This document shows positions 9,026 through 17,016 of a stretch of DNA of 50,403 nucleotides, piece after piece. Each line of letters begins with the position of its first letter. Positions within the stretch are counted from its first letter, which is position 1. The notes beneath the pieces were generated by a model. It saw only the letters and a program-made list of their open reading frames with translations, was not told where the DNA came from and did no database searches. Made by a program: the position numbers and the translations under genes. The DNA comes from an uncultured Lachnospiraceae bacterium (lineage in GTDB: Bacteria > Bacillota > Clostridia > Lachnospirales > Lachnospiraceae), in NCBI GenBank assembly GCA_947178125.1, contig CAMWXB010000026.1:1-50403 (forward strand), written 5' to 3'.

Positions 9026-10407
9026 TGGACGTATTAAAGAAAGTACCTGTCCGTGAGCAGGATGCAAAAGTAAGAGCGGCGAACTTTGAGGAAGTATGTC
9101 TCGGTTATAATAAAGAAGAGGCGATGGAGGAGGCACAGCGATGCATTAACTGTAAAAATGCACAGTGTATCAAAGGGTGTCCGGTTGCAATCAATATTCC
9201 CGGATTCATCGAACAGGTAAAAGAGGGAAATATCGAAGCCGCTTATCAGGTCATCAGCGAGTCCTCGTCCCTGCCGGCTGTATGCGGCCGCGTATGTCCG
9301 CAGGAGAGCCAGTGTGAAGGAAAGTGTATCCGCGGAATTAAAGGAGAGCCGATATCCATCGGTAAACTGGAGCGTTTTACAGCTGACTGGGCGAGAGAAA
9401 ACGGGATAAAGCCCGAGGGTGCCAAAGAAAAGAAAAATAAGAAAGTTGCGGTCATCGGATCTGGTCCGGCCGGTCTTACCTGTGCAGGAGACCTTGCTAG
9501 GATGGGATATGATGTGACGATTTTTGAAGCGCTTCACGAGGCGGGCGGTGTTCTTGTTTATGGTATTCCGGAGTTCCGTCTTCCGAAAGAGGATGTCGTA
9601 TTCAAAGAAATCGAGAATGTAAAATCTCTTGGCGTAAAAATAGAGACGAATGTTGTAGTCGGTAAATCCGTTACCATTGATGAACTGATGGAGGAGGAAG
9701 GCTTCGATGCCGTTTTCATCGGTTCCGGCGCCGGACTGCCGAAGTTCATGGGGATTCCCGGAGAACAGTCCAACGGTGTTTTTTCAGCAAATGAATATCT
9801 GACAAGAAGCAATCTGATGAAAGCTTTTAAGGAAGATTCCAATACACCGATCATGAGAGGAAAAGAAGTTGCAGTTGTCGGCGGCGGAAACGTTGCGATG
9901 GATGCTGCCAGAACAGCGCTCAGGCTTGGTGCGAATGTGCACATCGTATATCGGAGAAGCGAAGAAGAACTGCCTGCCCGTGTGGAAGAGGTACATCATG
10001 CAAAAGAGGAAGGCATTATCTTCAATTTGTTGACCAATCCGGTCGAAATACTTGCCGATGAGAACGGATGGGTATGCGGCATCAAATGTATTAAAATGGA
10101 ACTGGGTGAGCCGGATGCTTCCGGAAGAAGGCGGCCGGTAGAGATTCCAGGTTCTGAATTTGTGATGGATGTGGATACGGTCATCATGTCACTCGGCACT
10201 TCCCCCAATCCGCTTATTTCTTCGACGACGGAAGGACTTGAGGTAAATAAATGGAAATGTATCGTTGCGGATGAAGCGCACGGCAAGACGACAAAAGAGG
10301 GCGTTTACGCCGGCGGTGATGCGGTAACGGGAGCGGCTACGGTCATCCTTGCGATGGGGGCCGGCAAGGCTGCTGCGCAGGGAATTGATGAATATCTGTC
10401 CCATTGA
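9025..10407 (+). CDS. nfnB: NADPH-dependent glutamate synthase-like NfnB subunit
   Basis: This 460-residue protein is of the GltD/NfnB family (often annotated gltA). N-terminal cysteines 40, 43, 48, 52 and 87, 91, 97, 101 bind two [4Fe-4S] clusters. GSGPAG at 145-150 starts the FAD domain, and VVGGGNVAMDAART starts the NADPH domain. The C-terminal GGDAVTGAATVILAMGAGK closes the FAD site. The start codon overlaps the nfnA stop (TGATG), with GGAGGT at 9011-9016 eight bases upstream. The pairing with NfnA argues for transhydrogenase rather than glutamate synthase, because no large glutamate synthase subunit is present. It is soluble and cytoplasmic. A terminator follows. Confidence 0.88.
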   Translation: MDVLKKVPVREQDAKVRAANFEEVCLGYNKEEAMEEAQRCINCKNAQCIKGCPVAINIPGFIEQVKEGNIEAAYQVISESSSLPAVCGRVCPQESQCEGKCIRGIKGEPISIGKLERFTADWARENGIKPEGAKEKKNKKVAVIGSGPAGLTCAGDLARMGYDVTIFEALHEAGGVLVYGIPEFRLPKEDVVFKEIENVKSLGVKIETNVVVGKSVTIDELMEEEGFDAVFIGSGAGLPKFMGIPGEQSNGVFSANEYLTRSNLMKAFKEDSNTPIMRGKEVAVVGGGNVAMDAARTALRLGANVHIVYRRSEEELPARVEEVHHAKEEGIIFNLLTNPVEILADENGWVCGIKCIKMELGEPDASGRRRPVEIPGSEFVMDVDTVIMSLGTSPNPLISSTTEGLEVNKWKCIVADEAHGKTTKEGVYAGGDAVTGAATVILAMGAGKAAAQGIDEYLSH

Positions 10408-10417
10408 GAATAATGGC

Positions 10418-10447
10418 AGGCGCAGGCTTCATGGCTTGCGCCTTTTT
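10418..10447 (+). terminator. Rho-independent terminator after nfnB
   Basis: AGGCGCAGGC (10418-10427) pairs with GCTTGCGCCT (10434-10443) with one G-T pair across a 6-base loop, followed by a run of five T residues. It begins 11 bases after the nfnB stop. Confidence 0.8.
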
Positions 10448-10556
10448 GTGCTTTGCATGGAAGGGGCTGCAGAATTGACAATATCAGAAGGCGCCTGGAA
10501 GTGGAAAATAAGAAAATATTAATAATTTTCCTTATAATTCTTTAAGGATATCTTAT

Positions 10557-10562
10557 TATAAT
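10557..10562 (+). promoter_or_regulatory. Candidate -10 box before the MORN-like gene
   Basis: TATAAT lies in an AT-rich stretch 48 bases before the next start codon. A matching -35 hexamer is not convincing at 16-18 bases spacing. It follows the nfnB terminator, so a new transcript here is plausible. Confidence 0.4.
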
Positions 10563-10609
10563 AAAATTGCAAGATTCGGATACGCAGAAGCGGAGTATGG
10601 AGGGGTATG

Positions 10610-11773
10610 ATGAATTTACTGGAAAAAAATCATTCCGAACATGAGGAACAGAAAGAAAAGGAATATAAAGAAAGAGAACAAAATGAAGGAAAACAAAAAG
10701 ACGGCGGGCAGGAATGGCACGAACCGAAAATACCGGTCATCTTTATTTTGACAGGTATTATCGTTGTGCTGCTCATCTGTATTCTGGCGCTGCTCTTTTT
10801 TTCACCGAATAAGAAGAGTGGCTCGGAGGACAGTCAGGAAGCATTGCAACAGGATATGCTGGATTATGCCAATGAGCAGAAACAGAATGACATGACAGCA
10901 GCCTCTTCACAGGATGTTATCGTTGTGGAGAATCCTGCGCCTCCTGCAGCAGCGGAAGATGCGCTCTCTGAGGAAACGCCGGAAGTTACGGAAATAGAGG
11001 GCGAAGAGGATGAAGAGGAAGAAGAGGAGATTGTCCCGGAGTCCGATACGATTGATAAAACAGCAATCATTGTCGATATAGAAGATGAGAACGATGTTTC
11101 CTATACGAAAGAATTTATCATGAATGAAATGATGCCGTATTTTGCGGACAATAATCTCGATGCTATATGGGATCTGGCGCATTTGAAACGATATGTGAAA
11201 CTTTCTGCGAGTCTTAAAAACACGGGGACTTATTATTATCAGGGCGGGGTAGACAGTGATGGAAAGCCGGATGGAATCGGATTGGCAATCTATGAGAACA
11301 ATAGCTATTATTATGGCTCCTGGTCGCATGGTCTGCGGAGCGGAGACGGCCGGTGGATACGTTTCTATATCGACGAGATCGGGGCAAAGCCGACGAAGAA
11401 AACATATCAGTCTCACAGTTATTCCGGTATGTGGAGCAATGACCTTCCAAATGGCGAAGGGGCTGAGCATTATGATGTGGATATTTCCCAGTTGACGTCA
11501 AAAGACAGGATTATCCAGAATGTCGTCGGAAACTTTACGAATGGACTGTATGACGGAGAAATGTATGCCAATACCGTAGACTACATAGGAAACGTTGAAG
11601 AATGGGATGGTGTTGCGCATCAGGGTGTCTTCGACTTGTGGCGGGATATGAGCCGTATCGGAGAATGTTCCGTCTGGAAGAACAAGACGGATTCCGAATT
11701 ATGTCTGGATATCGATAAATCTGAAAATAAAAATCAGGGCATACGGGAATTGTTCAGCGCTCCGGTGAAATAA
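10610..11773 (+). CDS. Single-pass membrane protein with MORN-like repeats
   Basis: This 387-residue protein is of unknown function. The first 40 residues are rich in Lys/Glu/Gln, and one transmembrane helix lies at about 45-66. A low-complexity acidic linker follows, including a run of Glu and Asp near 125-140. The extracellular half has Gly/Tyr-rich strands such as YYYGSWSHGLRSGDGRW and YSGMWSNDLPNGEG, which match the MORN pattern. The ATG at 10610 is favoured over 10607 because GGAGG (10599-10603) is then six bases away. Its last 20 bases overlap the end of the convergent gene on the other strand. A role at the cell surface is inferred only from topology. Confidence 0.65.
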   Translation: MNLLEKNHSEHEEQKEKEYKEREQNEGKQKDGGQEWHEPKIPVIFILTGIIVVLLICILALLFFSPNKKSGSEDSQEALQQDMLDYANEQKQNDMTAASSQDVIVVENPAPPAAAEDALSEETPEVTEIEGEEDEEEEEEIVPESDTIDKTAIIVDIEDENDVSYTKEFIMNEMMPYFADNNLDAIWDLAHLKRYVKLSASLKNTGTYYYQGGVDSDGKPDGIGLAIYENNSYYYGSWSHGLRSGDGRWIRFYIDEIGAKPTKKTYQSHSYSGMWSNDLPNGEGAEHYDVDISQLTSKDRIIQNVVGNFTNGLYDGEMYANTVDYIGNVEEWDGVAHQGVFDLWRDMSRIGECSVWKNKTDSELCLDIDKSENKNQGIRELFSAPVK

Positions 11774-13511
11774 GAGCACACATTAAATAAAAAGGAAGAG
11801 CAAATACCATAAAATAAACATATCGGAAATCGGTAGCAACAGGTGTTGCGATCATAACGGTAAGATAGAGGGCGAAGCTTGGAAGATAACATATAAGCTT
11901 TGCCCTTTCTGCTCTGGCAAAGGCGTTTCCCGCACAGAATAAGAAGAACCAGAATGCAATGCCCATGCTCCAGAGAAGGCTGTAAATCGGAAGCATATTT
12001 CCCAGCTTTAAAGAGATTTCTTTTCCTTTAATAACAATGGGACCGCCGATCAGTGGTGTATGTGACACGCCGAGGTCGGTTGCACTGATGCCTTCGCCGT
12101 CAGCGACCGGATAGAAGGAATCAGGATACCAGTAGCCGTATGTCTGGTCGATATAGGCTTTCAGATAATCGGCCGGAAAGGCGATGCCAAGAGATATCCA
12201 TAACTTGAAAAAATCCTTTTTGTGTGCGGATAGATAGTCCGGATTTCCGGCCCGCACCAATTCCTTCATATTATCGGCAAAAGTAGGATTGTACAAGTCC
12301 TTGACATAAGCCGTATCAATCACCTGCTCAATGAGAGAACGTTGTTCCTCAGTGAGTTCTCTGTCGTGAGAAAGAACAGCGGCAATCTGCTGTGTAGGAA
12401 TCGAAATGGACTCTACAAAGTCCGGCTGCGTTACATCAAGTGCGTTCATGACAGGATACTTTACGATGACTGCGGTAAGTAAAATTGCGGCAATGGCCGG
12501 GAATATTGTCCTGGCATTTTTCCGGTAATAGAACAACAGAAAGGGCAGGCAGAACAGAAAGCCATACCAGCCATTGGAGCGAAGCAGACATATCATGATG
12601 CCGGAGAATGTAAACATTGCCAGTGTGGGCAGATTTTTGTCCCGGAGCATACGGAGGATAGAGCAGCTGAACAAAAGGACGACGGCGGCAAAGGGAATAT
12701 CTTTCCACAGCGTCACTGAGAAGACTGCATGATAGGGTACGACTGCATAAAAAAGAGAAATCAGGATTAAAATCTCCTGTCGGATATAAAAGCTTTCCAG
12801 CGTTTTTAAAAAATAGAAGATACTGAAAGCGAGGAAACACATCTGAAAGAATGTATAAAAAGAAACAGCTGTGACCATATCTGCGGTAAAAAAGAAGCCA
12901 ATATGATAAAACAGCTTAAAGATCATCGTATGCACGAACGGATGATGATTGCTGTATGCGGTCACATGAAGGACCTGTTCTAACTGGTTGATACTGTCCG
13001 GCGTCATGATGCCGGGATACTGATACAGGAAATAAGGCAGCCAGCAGAGCAGGCAGCCCAGAAAACAGTAAAAAGGAAGATGCCGGATACCGCCGTCCTT
13101 CTTTTGATAGAGAAGTTCTTGCAGCGTATCTTTATCGGCGCTGTAGGAGAACAACAGCAGAAGCAGTTTATAGAAACAGATAAAGAAACCCAGAAAAACG
13201 GAAAGCAGAACGACAGCCTGAAAGAGCCTGTTCGTCAATGTTTCGATATAGTGTGGATAATCTATCGTCATATAAAATACGGTAAACAGAAAGGATAGAA
13301 CGATAGCGCTCCATCTTACGTTCTTCGTATAAACAAAGGGTTTTATGGAAAGGCGGATACTGATATGCCTGTACAGGAAAAAGGAAAGAAGAAAGAATAC
13401 ACCTGTCAGAATATTTCCCGGTTCCATCCTGGCGGCTTTCATAAAAGCCCATGCTGTAAAGAAACTTTCGATTGTGTTGAGGATGATCAATAGTCTGCTG
13501 TCTGTTTTCAT
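11754..13511 (-). CDS. DUF6020-like polytopic membrane protein
   Basis: This 585-residue integral membrane protein has about a dozen hydrophobic segments. The motif YQYPGIMTPDSINQ near residues 168-181 is one I associate with the DUF6020 family of Lachnospiraceae. A soluble extracytoplasmic part seems to lie around residues 355-500. The layout resembles GT-C glycosyltransferases or O-antigen-type membrane enzymes, but no catalytic motif is certain. It is one of only two minus-strand genes here, with its own strong promoter 30-60 bases upstream and an AGGAG ribosome binding site. It ends inside the 3' end of the MORN-like gene. Confidence 0.6.
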   Translation of the reverse strand: MKTDSRLLIILNTIESFFTAWAFMKAARMEPGNILTGVFFLLSFFLYRHISIRLSIKPFVYTKNVRWSAIVLSFLFTVFYMTIDYPHYIETLTNRLFQAVVLLSVFLGFFICFYKLLLLLFSYSADKDTLQELLYQKKDGGIRHLPFYCFLGCLLCWLPYFLYQYPGIMTPDSINQLEQVLHVTAYSNHHPFVHTMIFKLFYHIGFFFTADMVTAVSFYTFFQMCFLAFSIFYFLKTLESFYIRQEILILISLFYAVVPYHAVFSVTLWKDIPFAAVVLLFSCSILRMLRDKNLPTLAMFTFSGIMICLLRSNGWYGFLFCLPFLLFYYRKNARTIFPAIAAILLTAVIVKYPVMNALDVTQPDFVESISIPTQQIAAVLSHDRELTEEQRSLIEQVIDTAYVKDLYNPTFADNMKELVRAGNPDYLSAHKKDFFKLWISLGIAFPADYLKAYIDQTYGYWYPDSFYPVADGEGISATDLGVSHTPLIGGPIVIKGKEISLKLGNMLPIYSLLWSMGIAFWFFLFCAGNAFARAERAKLICYLPSFALYLTVMIATPVATDFRYVYFMVFALPFYLMCALISPER

Positions 13512-13541
13512 GAAAAGGCTCCTGCTTATGAATTCCTAATC

Positions 13542-13570
13542 ATAATATCGAATTGTTGGGACATTGTCAA
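13542..13570 (-). promoter_or_regulatory. Sigma-A promoter of the DUF6020-like gene
   Basis: On the minus strand, TTGACA (complement of 13565-13570) and TATTAT (complement of 13542-13547) are 17 bases apart. The -35 is a perfect consensus. The start codon lies about 30 bases downstream. The divergent promoter at 13579-13607 begins only nine bases away. Confidence 0.8.
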
Positions 13571-13578
13571 ACGTATTC

Positions 13579-13607
13579 TTGAAACGGGAAGTTATATCCT
13601 ATATAAT
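13579..13607 (+). promoter_or_regulatory. Sigma-A promoter of the zinc-ribbon gene at 13825
   Basis: TTGAAA (13579-13584) and TATAAT (13602-13607) are separated by 17 bases. Transcription would begin near 13613, inside the first inverted repeat of the hairpin array, giving a leader of about 210 bases. Confidence 0.8.
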
Positions 13608-13608
13608 A

Positions 13609-13790
13609 GGTTGAAGAAGGTTCGTAGAACGAGCCTTCTTCAACCGAAAGAATCGCAGATGCGATTCTTCCTGAAACTTTGGAATTTTCATAGAGGGAAT
13701 CTTTCTCAATCGAAAGAATCGCAGATGCGATTCTTCCTGAAACTTTGGAATTTTTGTAAAGTGAACTTTCTTTGACCGAGAGAGTTGCTG
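13609..13790 (+). repeat. Hairpin array related to the intergenic element, copy F
   Basis: GGTTGAAGAAGG (13609-13620) pairs perfectly with CCTTCTTCAACC (13634-13645). Two identical 44-base units follow at 13645-13688 and 13711-13754, a 66-base period. Each contains AAGAATCGC/GCGATTCTT with an AGAT loop and the tail CCTGAAACTTTGG. A third, decayed unit begins near 13765. The text around the second unit (TTTCTCA, CGAAAGAA, stem, TTCTTCCTGAAA) closely matches the tail of copy D at 40688-40735. Together with the two divergent promoters, this fills the 313-base gene-free stretch 13512-13824. Confidence 0.8.
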
Positions 13791-13824
13791 GATGCTGAAT
13801 AAATGTATAAAGGAGAACAATGAG

Positions 13825-14541
13825 ATGGCCTGGTGTCCAAAGTGTAAGAACGAATATGTGGAAGGAATCAAGGTCTGTGCGGATTGCGGCGCAGAACTGG
13901 TGGAAAGTCTGGAAGAAATTTCGAAGGAAAAGCCGCAAAGTCTGCTGGGAGAATATACGGAATTATCGGAAGAAATGGAAACGGAAGCTGCAGAAGGGAT
14001 GAAAGCGCTGGAAGCGATGACGCCGGAAGAACTCGCAGAGGCTGCGGCGGCAAAAGAGCGCAGTACATGGCGCAGACAGTATCAGAACAGCGCACAGAAA
14101 GCGGAGGACAATAAGTCTTCGGCGTACACTTTGCTGGTTATTGGCGTGCTTGGGCTGATTGCGGTGAGTCTCGTGCTGGCGGGTGTGATTCCGCTGTATC
14201 AGAATGCAGGCGTGACGAAGTATTTTGTCTGCGGCGTTATGGGAGCCATGTTCATTATCTTTTTGGTTCTAGGCGTGATATCGATGAAGAATTTTAAAAC
14301 GCTGTCAGCAGATGCAGAGTCAGAAAACGCGCTTGTGGAGCAGATGCGGAAATGGTGTGAAGAAAATCTGGGGGCCGGGCAGATTGACGAAGGCCTCATC
14401 GAGGGTGAAGAATTATCCGAAGAGCAGAAATATTTTATGCGCACGGATAAAATAAAGCAGAAGATAGAAAGCAAATTTATGAATCTGGATGAAGCTTTTC
14501 TGGATCATTTTATAGATGAATATTATCAGGAAATATATTGA
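13825..14541 (+). CDS. Zinc-ribbon protein with two transmembrane helices
   Basis: This 238-residue protein has no recognised function. It opens with MAWCPKCKNEYVEGIKVCADCG, a two-knuckle zinc ribbon. A Glu/Ala-rich helical, possibly coiled-coil stretch covers about 30-85. Two transmembrane helices lie near 103-127 and 132-155. A charged cytoplasmic tail follows, with repeated acidic helices. The start at 13825 has AGGAGA eight bases upstream; an ATG at 13792 has no ribosome binding site and would place eleven extra residues before the ribbon. It resembles the zinc-ribbon membrane protein at 6496 only in its N-terminal module. Its transcript carries the hairpin array in the leader. Confidence 0.7.
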   Translation: MAWCPKCKNEYVEGIKVCADCGAELVESLEEISKEKPQSLLGEYTELSEEMETEAAEGMKALEAMTPEELAEAAAAKERSTWRRQYQNSAQKAEDNKSSAYTLLVIGVLGLIAVSLVLAGVIPLYQNAGVTKYFVCGVMGAMFIIFLVLGVISMKNFKTLSADAESENALVEQMRKWCEENLGAGQIDEGLIEGEELSEEQKYFMRTDKIKQKIESKFMNLDEAFLDHFIDEYYQEIY

Positions 14542-14586
14542 CTTATATAGTCAATGCTTCCGGCATGTAATTTGGGTGGATGAACG

Positions 14587-15066
14587 ATGAAAATAACGGT
14601 TATAGCAGTTGGAAAAATAAAAGAAAAATACTATCGCGACGCGTTGTCGGAATATGCAAAACGTCTCAGCCGCTATTGTAAACTGGAAATCATTGAAGTA
14701 GAGGATGAGAAAACGCCGGACAGGGCTTCGGCGGCGGAAGAAGAACAGATTCGGGAAAAAGAAGCGGAGCGCGTTCTAAAATATGTAAAGGATAACGCTT
14801 ATGTGATAACGCTGGAAATCATGGGCCGGATGATGGATTCCGAGGAATTTGCAGGAAAGATTCAAAGGCTCGGCGTGCGGGGCGCCAGCCATATACAGTT
14901 CATTATCGGCGGTTCACTTGGCCTGCATGGAAAGGTGTGCAATCGTGCCAATATGTCGGTCAGCTTTTCCAAAATGACATTTCCTCATCAGCTGATGCGC
15001 GTCATTTTATTGGAGCAGATTTACCGGAGTTATCGGATTATTTGTGGAGAGCCGTATCACAAATAG
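14587..15066 (+). CDS. rlmH: 23S rRNA (pseudouridine-1915-N3)-methyltransferase RlmH
   Basis: RlmH is a SPOUT-class enzyme that methylates pseudouridine 1915 in helix 69 of 23S rRNA, using S-adenosylmethionine. The 159-residue length is standard. Conserved stretches are AVGKIKEKYY at the N-terminus, the knot region FIIGGSLGLHG (around 107-117) and the C-terminal RVILLEQIYRSYRI followed by EPYHK. A short gap separates it from the zinc-ribbon gene. The following gene starts 52 bases downstream. Confidence 0.96.
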   Translation: MKITVIAVGKIKEKYYRDALSEYAKRLSRYCKLEIIEVEDEKTPDRASAAEEEQIREKEAERVLKYVKDNAYVITLEIMGRMMDSEEFAGKIQRLGVRGASHIQFIIGGSLGLHGKVCNRANMSVSFSKMTFPHQLMRVILLEQIYRSYRIICGEPYHK

Positions 15067-15118
15067 GGGCGAGCGGTTTTTGACTATAGATATAAAGGGA
15101 AATCCACAGGAGGGATGT

Positions 15119-15898
15119 ATGCGCCGTTTCAGATATAGACGGATAGTTTGTGTGGTTGTTCTCATGTTGTTCGCAATTTATTTGTGTTTGTGCATTTCCA
15201 TGCGCCTTACAGCGCGCAGCACGTCTTTTGCCAAAGAAGATTGTATGCTGTACTATATTGTCAATGCGGACGGCATGAAAGGTCTGGGGCACAGCATATT
15301 GCTGCTTGTGGATGAAGAGGGCTGCGGAACCGTTTTCAGTTTTAACGGAATGCAGAAGTCTCTTGGAGAATGTCTTTTGGGACAAAGCGGCATCGGTAAA
15401 ATGAGTATCGGAACAATGTCGGCGGAGGAGACGGAAGCCTTTTTACGGACAGGAAATCTGAATATAGACGCAGACCAGCTTACCGATAATTATGATATTG
15501 CATTATACAGACCGATTACAGCAGAGGAGTATCATACCATAGAGGAGCAGACTGCTCCGTATATTGCCGCAGAGGAACAGTTTACGGCTTTACATGAGAA
15601 ATGGGCCACGGCGGAAGATGCCGGCCAAAAAGCGGCGTATAAGCGGGATTTAGAGCAGATGGGGCAGGATGAGAGCCTGCCGCTTTATCAGATTTATACG
15701 AATAACTGCGATGACGCGGCCAGAATGCTTGCCTCTTCGATCGATTCGGATATACGGGATCATACATATCATGCGCGGCGTATGACGCCGAACGGTAATT
15801 TGAAGGCCTTTGGCCAAAAAGCAGGGGACTGGGGTGTTATGTACCTCGGCGAGCAGTCCCCGATGGAAAAGATTTTGATGTTTTTGGTCATTTTTTGA
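15119..15898 (+). CDS. Membrane-anchored protein with possible permuted papain-like fold
   Basis: This 259-residue protein is not assigned to a family with certainty. An Arg-rich N-terminus is followed by one transmembrane helix or signal anchor at about 9-29. The mature part has GLGHSILLL (His near residue 61) and YTNNCDDAARML (Cys near 197). A conserved His followed by a later Asn-Cys is what circularly permuted NlpC/P60-like hydrolases and DUF4105-type proteins show, so a thiol hydrolase at the outer membrane face is possible. The start at 15119 has AGGAGG (15108-15113) five bases away. An earlier in-frame ATG at 15044 would overlap rlmH and add 25 residues without a ribosome binding site. 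Confidence 0.55.
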   Translation: MRRFRYRRIVCVVVLMLFAIYLCLCISMRLTARSTSFAKEDCMLYYIVNADGMKGLGHSILLLVDEEGCGTVFSFNGMQKSLGECLLGQSGIGKMSIGTMSAEETEAFLRTGNLNIDADQLTDNYDIALYRPITAEEYHTIEEQTAPYIAAEEQFTALHEKWATAEDAGQKAAYKRDLEQMGQDESLPLYQIYTNNCDDAARMLASSIDSDIRDHTYHARRMTPNGNLKAFGQKAGDWGVMYLGEQSPMEKILMFLVIF

Positions 15899-15928
15899 TT
15901 GTTGAAAAGGAAAGAAGGCGGTAAGTCT

Positions 15929-16936
15929 ATGGGCAGCAAAATGTATATTCAATGGATCGTCGCGGCGTTGTTCGTGTCAGGGCTGTCTTTGTGCAACGGC
16001 TGTGGCGATATGCGGGAGAATGAAGAGACCGCATCAGCCTTCGAAATGCCGGAAATATCTCTGGAAGAAGGAAAACGTCACGAAACAGCCGTCAAGGAAA
16101 GCAGCATCATGGATGATTCCATAGCGGGAACACTGCATAAAATACCGAAAGAAGAAAACGGTATCCTGGAGATATATGCCGGTAGAGATGTGATAGCCAT
16201 TGATAATATGATGACAGCGCAGGTATCGCCGCAGGAAATTTTAAAAGGAAATCCGGTCATTTATGACCGGTTTAGGGTCGATGGATGGGTCTTTGAATGG
16301 CTGATTTCCGATTACCATGACGAAGGTGACTGGAGCATGGAAGACGGTGTACTGCTGATATCGCGTGAAGGTGTTACGAAAGATGCGCAGATTATCCATG
16401 TGACAGCAGAGGGCGGATATGGAACATGGGTTTTTGCGGAAGACAAATTTGAATATGTGGATGTGAATTTTGATGGGAATCCGGACTTATTGATCTGTAC
16501 GGGACATCATGGCAATCAGGGGTTGCTGACCTATTATTGCTTTTTACAGACGGAGAACGGTTTTACAGAGGCACCGACGTTTACGGATATTTCCAATCCC
16601 GCAATCGATGCGGAGGATCAGCTGATCCGCAGTCAATGGCGTAACAGCGCGGCTTCGCACAGCTGGGCGGAATATAAATGCCAGAACAACACCTATGTCA
16701 GGTACAGGGTATTGTGCGAAGATGTAGACTTAAGCGGCGTGATCAATGGCGGTGAAGAGGTATGGGTATGGACGGTGAACGACGAGGAAGTCGCAAGGAG
16801 CGATGAACTTTCCGAGGAAGAAATCGCAGCATTTTTATATGGCGAAAACAGTGAATGGAAACTTGCGGATGACCGGTGGCGGACGTTATATAACGATGGC
16901 CTGACGGTGGATTATAGTATCTATAGTTCTCCCTGA
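15929..16936 (+). CDS. Putative lipoprotein with VCBS/FG-GAP-like motif
   Basis: This 335-residue secreted protein has a hydrophobic signal ending LSLCNGCGD; the Cys in NGC would be the lipidated residue, although the lipobox is not ideal. The middle contains DVNFDGNPDLLICTGHHGN, a calcium-binding-like FG-GAP/VCBS motif. It continues into a pattern (YYCFLQTENGF, then NPAID, then RNSAASHSWAEY) seen in other uncharacterised clostridial lipoproteins. A TTG start at 15899 is possible, but it would place ten charged residues before the signal. The gene lies 30 bases after the previous one and ends at a short terminator. No enzymatic role is visible. Confidence 0.6.
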   Translation: MGSKMYIQWIVAALFVSGLSLCNGCGDMRENEETASAFEMPEISLEEGKRHETAVKESSIMDDSIAGTLHKIPKEENGILEIYAGRDVIAIDNMMTAQVSPQEILKGNPVIYDRFRVDGWVFEWLISDYHDEGDWSMEDGVLLISREGVTKDAQIIHVTAEGGYGTWVFAEDKFEYVDVNFDGNPDLLICTGHHGNQGLLTYYCFLQTENGFTEAPTFTDISNPAIDAEDQLIRSQWRNSAASHSWAEYKCQNNTYVRYRVLCEDVDLSGVINGGEEVWVWTVNDEEVARSDELSEEEIAAFLYGENSEWKLADDRWRTLYNDGLTVDYSIYSSP

Positions 16937-16955
16937 CAGGCTTTGCCTGTCTTTT
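16935..16955 (+). terminator. Short terminator overlapping a stop codon
   Basis: GACAGGC (16935-16941) and GCCTGTC (16945-16951) form a tight hairpin with a TTT loop, followed by four T residues. The stem begins within the stop codon of the lipoprotein gene. Confidence 0.6.
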
Positions 16956-17016
16956 GAGGTGTTCGTGTCGTCTGGCTGCGGCATAGATGTTAGAACAAAG
17001 AAAGGATGCGGATGAT

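Noticed and set aside
13609..13790. Possible CRISPR array
   Set aside because: Only two exact 44-base units with 22-base spacers, each unit itself a perfect hairpin, and no cas genes nearby.
13567..13938. Minus-strand frame of 123 codons through the hairpin array
   Set aside because: Its repeats mirror the duplicated 44-base units and it runs into the N-terminus of the zinc-ribbon gene; a real gene is unlikely.
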